Origin: an uncultured Bacteroidota bacterium
Lineage (GTDB): Bacteria > Bacteroidota > Bacteroidia > UKL13-3
Assembly: GCA_903907885.1 (NCBI GenBank)
Contig: CAIVPY010000288.1
Location: 1 to 9,638, forward strand
DNA length: 9,638 bases
Direction: 5' to 3'
Shown: positions 6,551 to 9,638 of the stretch, one piece after another
How positions within the stretch are numbered: the stretch's first letter is position 1
Layout: each line of letters opens with the position of its first letter
Notes under the pieces: generated by a model
The model's input: only the letters and a program-made list of their open reading frames with translations
Databases searched by the model: none
Told to the model about the DNA's origin: nothing
Made by a program: the position numbers and the translations under genes

Positions 6551-6558
6551 TAGCTTTG
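6551..6558 (+). promoter_or_regulatory. Possible -7 promoter box upstream of the purF-like gene
   Basis: TAGCTTTG matches the TAnnTTTG pattern and ends 16 bases before the ATG at 6575, which would give a leader of about 10 bases. A matching -33 element is not evident, so read-through from the thioredoxin gene is also possible. Confidence 0.3.
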
Positions 6559-6574
6559 CTGCTTCATTTTTATT

Positions 6575-8470
6575 ATGAGTGACGATATAAAACACGAATG
6601 TGGCATTGCCCTTATTCGATTGCTAAAACCCTTATCTTATTACCAAGAAAAATATGGTTCTGCACAATATGGTTTGCAAAAACTGTATTTGTTGATGGAA
6701 AAGCAACATAACCGAGGTCAAGATGGAGCAGGAGTGGGAGTTGTGAAACTAGATCCTGAACCAGGCGAGACATTTATATACCGAAAAAGAGCCAACGCCA
6801 GTGGTGCCATTGCCGAGATTTTCGAGAGCATTTCGAAGAAAATTAGCAAATCGGGAAGCAAGGAACAAATGAATGATGCTGATTATGTGAAGAAAAACGT
6901 GCCGTTTATGGGCGAGGTTTTGCTAGGTCATTTAAGATATGGTACACATGGAGGAAATAGCGTAGATTTATGTCATCCTTTCCTTCGCGAAAACAATTGG
7001 ATTAGCCGCAACTTGATGTTGGCAGGTAATTTCAACCTAACAAATGTTGATGAACTGTTTGATGTTTTGGTAAGTTTGGGACAGCACCCCGTTGAACGTG
7101 CCGATACGGTTACTTTACTAGAAAAAATAGGCCATTTCTTGGATGATGAAGTGCAAAGAAATTTTACTCGATTCAAACTTGAAGGTCATAGCAATAAGCA
7201 GATTACAGATAAAATTGCCGAAAATGTAAATGTGTCTAACGTCCTAAAACGTGCCTTGAAAGAAGCCGATGGTGGCTATGTGATGGCAGGTGTGATTGGT
7301 CACGGAGATGCTTTTGTGATGCGTGATCCAAATGGTATCAGACCATGTTTTTATTACTATAATGATGAGTTTGCTGTGGTAACAAGCGAAAGGCCTGCCA
7401 TACAAACTGGTTTCAATATTCCGATTCGTGAAATAAAAGAACTTGGTGCTGGAAATGCCTTGATTATTAAGAAAAATGGACATATTGAAGAGATTAATAT
7501 CAAGCCCGCTTTAGAGAAAAAATCATGTTCGTTTGAACGTATTTATTTTTCGAGAGGTAACGACAGAGATATTTACAAAGAGCGTAAAATGCTCGGCTAT
7601 TTGCTAGCCGACATTATCATGAAACAGGTACGTAATGATTTTAAAAACACCGTATTCTCCTATATACCTAACACCGCAGCTGTTGCTTTTTATGGCATGA
7701 TAGATGGAGTTACTGATTTGTTGGATGTGTGGAAAGCAGATCAAATAGCCAAGCTAGGTGCACAGCCCGATCCAACTCAAATTATGAGCATTCTGAAAAC
7801 CCACCCAAGACGTGAACGTGTGGCGGTGAAGGATGCTAAACTAAGAACTTTTATTACGGATGATGCCCATCGCGAAGACATGGTAGCCCATGTGTATGAT
7901 GTGACCTATGGTATTATCAACAATGACACCGATACCCTTGTGGTTATTGACGATTCGATAGTTCGTGGTACTACTTTAAAACAAAGTATTCTGCGAATTT
8001 TAGATAGATTACATCCAAAGAAAATCATTATCGTATCATCAGCTCCTCAAATTCGCTACCCTGATTGTTATGGTATTGATATGAGCAAAATGAAGGATTT
8101 TATTGCTTTTCAGGCTTTGATTGAATTAATTAAAGACCATAAAAAAGAGGCAGTTTTAGATAAGGTTTATCAGAAATGCAAAGCCCAAGAAAATAAACCT
8201 AAAGAGGAGATGGTGAATTATGTGAAAGAATTATATGCCATTTTCTCGGTTGAGGAAATTTCAGCTAAAATTTCGCAAATAGCTAAACCAAAAGATATTA
8301 ATGCTGAGGTAGAAGTAATATTTAATAGCATCGAAAATCTTCACATAGCATGTCCAGACCATACGGGTGACTGGTATTTTAGCGGTGATTACCCAACACC
8401 AGGGGGTAATAAAGTGGTGAACAAAGCCTTTATCAATTTTGTTGAAGGAAATAGCGGAAGGGCTTATTAA
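6575..8470 (+). CDS. purF: Long PurF-type amidophosphoribosyltransferase (class II glutamine amidotransferase)
   Basis: A 631-residue enzyme, longer than the usual PurF of about 470-505. The expected reaction is phosphoribosylamine formation from PRPP and glutamine, the first step of purine synthesis. KHECGIA places the nucleophile at Cys9 after a short propeptide. Other N-terminal amidotransferase motifs are RGQDGAG (48-54), LRYGTHG (120-126), GNFNLTN (151-157) and Asp177. RDPNGIRP (250-257) leads to the transferase half, with FSRGNDRDIYKERKMLG, the PRPP loop VVIDDSIVRGTTLKQS (456-471) and PDCYGID (496-502). Insertions lie near 85-112, 190-225 and 370-450, and a tail runs from about 515 to 631, ending CPDHTGDWYFSGDYPTPGG. 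The usual AHNGNLTN reads AGNFNLTN here, so one oxyanion-hole residue differs. From memory, Bacteroidota often carry such a long form beside a standard PurF, so this may be a paralogue with altered nitrogen donor or role. It is probably co-transcribed with lptB, 28 bases downstream. Confidence 0.85.
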   Translation: MSDDIKHECGIALIRLLKPLSYYQEKYGSAQYGLQKLYLLMEKQHNRGQDGAGVGVVKLDPEPGETFIYRKRANASGAIAEIFESISKKISKSGSKEQMNDADYVKKNVPFMGEVLLGHLRYGTHGGNSVDLCHPFLRENNWISRNLMLAGNFNLTNVDELFDVLVSLGQHPVERADTVTLLEKIGHFLDDEVQRNFTRFKLEGHSNKQITDKIAENVNVSNVLKRALKEADGGYVMAGVIGHGDAFVMRDPNGIRPCFYYYNDEFAVVTSERPAIQTGFNIPIREIKELGAGNALIIKKNGHIEEINIKPALEKKSCSFERIYFSRGNDRDIYKERKMLGYLLADIIMKQVRNDFKNTVFSYIPNTAAVAFYGMIDGVTDLLDVWKADQIAKLGAQPDPTQIMSILKTHPRRERVAVKDAKLRTFITDDAHREDMVAHVYDVTYGIINNDTDTLVVIDDSIVRGTTLKQSILRILDRLHPKKIIIVSSAPQIRYPDCYGIDMSKMKDFIAFQALIELIKDHKKEAVLDKVYQKCKAQENKPKEEMVNYVKELYAIFSVEEISAKISQIAKPKDINAEVEVIFNSIENLHIACPDHTGDWYFSGDYPTPGGNKVVNKAFINFVEGNSGRAY

Positions 8471-8498
8471 TAGATAGTTTTTAACCTAATAACATATC

Positions 8499-9227
8499 AT
8501 GATTTTACGTTCCGAAAATTTAGTTAAACGATACAAGAAACGCACTGTGGTTGACAATGTAAGCATTGAAGTAAACCAAGGAGAGTGTGTAGGATTGTTA
8601 GGACCAAATGGGGCAGGAAAAACCACTTCATTTTACATGACAGTAGGTTTGATAAAGCCAGACGCTGGTCGTGTGTTATTAGATGGTGAAGAACTAACCA
8701 ATTTACCCATGTACAAAAGGGCTCAAAAAGGGTTGGGATATCTACCTCAAGAGCCTAGTATATTTAGGACATTGAGTGTAGAAGATAATATTAGGTCGGT
8801 GATGGAAATGAACAATATTCCTAAGGCCGAAATTGAAGAAAAATTAGAATCACTAATTAGCGAATTCACTTTACACAAAGTACGCAAAAGCATGGGTAAT
8901 GTTTTGAGTGGGGGCGAAAGACGTAGAACTGAGATTGCACGTGCCTTGGCGGTAAATCCTAAATTTATTCTGTTAGATGAACCTTTTGCAGGTATCGACC
9001 CGATTGCTGTGGAGGACATCCAACAGATTGTAGCAAGACTTAAACATAAAAATATCGGGATATTAATCACCGATCATAATGTTCACGAAACCCTTTCGAT
9101 TGTGGATAGAGCTTATCTTTTGTTTGAGGGTAAAATTCTAAAAACAGGCACTGCCCAAGAGTTGGCCGATGACGAGATGGTGCGTAAGGTATATCTAGGT
9201 CAGAATTTTGAACTTAGATATAGCTAA
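8499..9227 (+). CDS. lptB: LPS export ABC transporter ATP-binding protein LptB
   Basis: A 242-residue ABC ATPase that powers extraction of lipopolysaccharide from the inner membrane with LptF and LptG. All elements are present: Walker A GPNGAGKTT (35-43), Q-loop Gln84 in GYLPQEPSIFRTLSVEDNI (a strong LptB hallmark), signature LSGGERRRTEIARAL (136-150), Walker B FILLDEPFAGIDPIAV with Glu161, and the switch His193 in ITDHNV. The C-terminal segment GTAQELADDEMVRKVYLG is also typical of LptB. Length is normal. LptA, LptC, LptF and LptG are not in the window. It starts 28 bases after the purF-like gene and ends 9 bases before the VF530-family gene, suggesting one operon. Confidence 0.95.
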   Translation: MILRSENLVKRYKKRTVVDNVSIEVNQGECVGLLGPNGAGKTTSFYMTVGLIKPDAGRVLLDGEELTNLPMYKRAQKGLGYLPQEPSIFRTLSVEDNIRSVMEMNNIPKAEIEEKLESLISEFTLHKVRKSMGNVLSGGERRRTEIARALAVNPKFILLDEPFAGIDPIAVEDIQQIVARLKHKNIGILITDHNVHETLSIVDRAYLLFEGKILKTGTAQELADDEMVRKVYLGQNFELRYS

Positions 9228-9236
9228 TCTTAGTTT

Positions 9237-9461
9237 ATGAAAACTCAACCCAAAAATCCACTTCATGGAAAAACCCTCGAAGCCATATTAACCCATTTGG
9301 TAAACACCTTTGGTTGGGATGAATTGGGAGAAAAAATAAATGTGAATAGCTTTAAAAACAACCCTAGCATATCGTCAAGTTTGAAATTTCTTCGTAAAAC
9401 TCCATGGGCTAGAACTAAGGTGGAGAGTCTTTATTTGTATTGCCTACGAAAAGGCTTATAA
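9237..9461 (+). CDS. VF530/DUF2132 family small protein
   Basis: A 74-residue protein of the VF530 (DUF2132) family. The family pattern is clear over the whole length: NPLHGKTLEAILTHLV, GWDELGEKINVNSF, then NPSISSSLKFLRKTPWARTK and a final VESLYLY. It is small, basic and probably cytoplasmic. From memory, structural work on the Vibrio member suggested nucleic-acid binding; a cellular role is not established. It follows lptB by 9 bases, so it is almost certainly co-transcribed, though a functional tie to LPS export is not implied. Confidence 0.9.
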   Translation: MKTQPKNPLHGKTLEAILTHLVNTFGWDELGEKINVNSFKNNPSISSSLKFLRKTPWARTKVESLYLYCLRKGL

Positions 9462-9491
9462 GATTATAGAAAATTTTCGTGTAGTTTTTTT
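9444..9491 (+). terminator. Likely intrinsic terminator of the purF-lptB-VF530 operon
   Basis: CTACGAAAA (9444-9452) pairs with TTTTCG plus TAG (9474-9484), leaving a two-base bulge, and is followed directly by seven T (9485-9491). The stem overlaps the end of the VF530-family gene. The 21-base AT-rich loop is longer than usual, and the stem is AT-rich, which lowers confidence. Confidence 0.5.
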
Positions 9492-9527
9492 ATGCATATC
9501 AATACATTTTTTATACGCCCATAGGTA

Positions 9528-9535
9528 TAAGTTTG
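9528..9535 (+). promoter_or_regulatory. Possible -7 promoter box for a gene leaving the window
   Basis: TAAGTTTG fits TAnnTTTG. It lies after the operon terminator and about 40 bases before an ATG at 9575. The -33 region has only a run of T at about 9507-9512, so support is weak. Confidence 0.3.
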
Positions 9536-9563
9536 GCTTATAGTTTCAATAATTTACTTCTGC

Positions 9564-9593
9564 AAAATAGGAATATGACTATTCTCCTATTTT
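9564..9593. repeat. Hairpin with 9-bp perfect stem followed by T-run
   Basis: AAAATAGGA (9564-9572) and TCCTATTTT (9585-9593) are perfect complements, with ATA/TAT able to extend the stem inside the loop. T residues overlap and follow the right arm. It could be a second terminator on the + strand or, because it covers the ATG at 9575, a structure that limits translation of the next gene. Confidence 0.45.
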
Positions 9594-9638
9594 TTAGTAA
9601 ACCTTTTCTCTTTATTGCATTTACCTTGGCAAGGGTAA
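9575..9638 (+). CDS. Possible start of a further gene, truncated by the window end
   Basis: From the ATG at 9575 the frame stays open to the end of the window. It encodes MTILLFFSKPFLFIAFTLAR and one more residue, which looks like a hydrophobic signal or membrane-anchor N-terminus. A promoter-like TAAGTTTG lies about 40 bases upstream. With only 21 codons visible, and a hairpin over the start, this may be chance. No family can be named. Confidence 0.3.
   Translation, partial: MTILLFFSKPFLFIAFTLARV

Noticed and set aside
8747..9070. Open frame of 107 codons opposite lptB
   Set aside because: It is a shadow of the highly conserved LptB coding sequence on the other strand.
1..9638. CRISPR arrays, tRNA or rRNA genes, insertion sequences, phage or defence genes
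   Set aside because: No regularly spaced repeats, tRNA-like cloverleaf, transposase or integrase sequences were seen on either strand.

Overview
The window is AT-rich, ordinary chromosomal DNA from a member of the Bacteroidota. The evidence is a protein with a type IX secretion (T9SS) C-terminal sorting domain, promoter candidates of the phylum's TAnnTTTG type, no clear Shine-Dalgarno sequences, and several protein families typical of the phylum (DUF4465, DUF5522, a long PurF-like protein). The genus cannot be told from this sequence. All coding regions look intact except where the window edge cuts them.

Left edge (1-396, + strand): the C-terminal part of a dihydrolipoamide acyltransferase, the E2 subunit of a pyruvate dehydrogenase-type complex. 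It converges with the next block.

Main block (about 407-5014, - strand): an operon for vitamin B12 capture at the cell surface. Read in the direction of transcription it has a Bacteroidota-type promoter, an adenosylcobalamin-type riboswitch whose stems and L5-L13 kissing loop can be traced by eye, a leader rich in TCATT, a BtuB-like TonB-dependent receptor, a DUF4465 (BtuH-like) protein carrying a T9SS sorting domain, a perfect 16-bp hairpin, a beta-propeller lipoprotein of the YncE/DUF5074 type (BtuG-like), and a 65-residue cysteine-rich DUF5522 protein translationally coupled to it. The inferred working model is that the two surface proteins bind cobalamin outside the cell and hand it to the receptor, which imports it with TonB energy; B12 bound to the leader RNA would shut the operon down. 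No BtuCDF inner-membrane transporter lies in the window.

Right block (5115-9638, + strand): an alpha/beta hydrolase divergent from the B12 operon, an exported thioredoxin-like protein with a CGWC centre, and a likely operon of a long PurF-type amidophosphoribosyltransferase, the LPS-export ATPase LptB and a small VF530/DUF2132 protein, ended by a hairpin plus T-run. A further gene may begin at 9575 and run off the window.

The most interesting points are the T9SS-tailed BtuH-like protein inside a riboswitch-controlled B12 locus, the coupled DUF5522 protein of unknown role, the perfect palindrome between the BtuH-like and BtuG-like genes, and the altered glutaminase motif of the long PurF.
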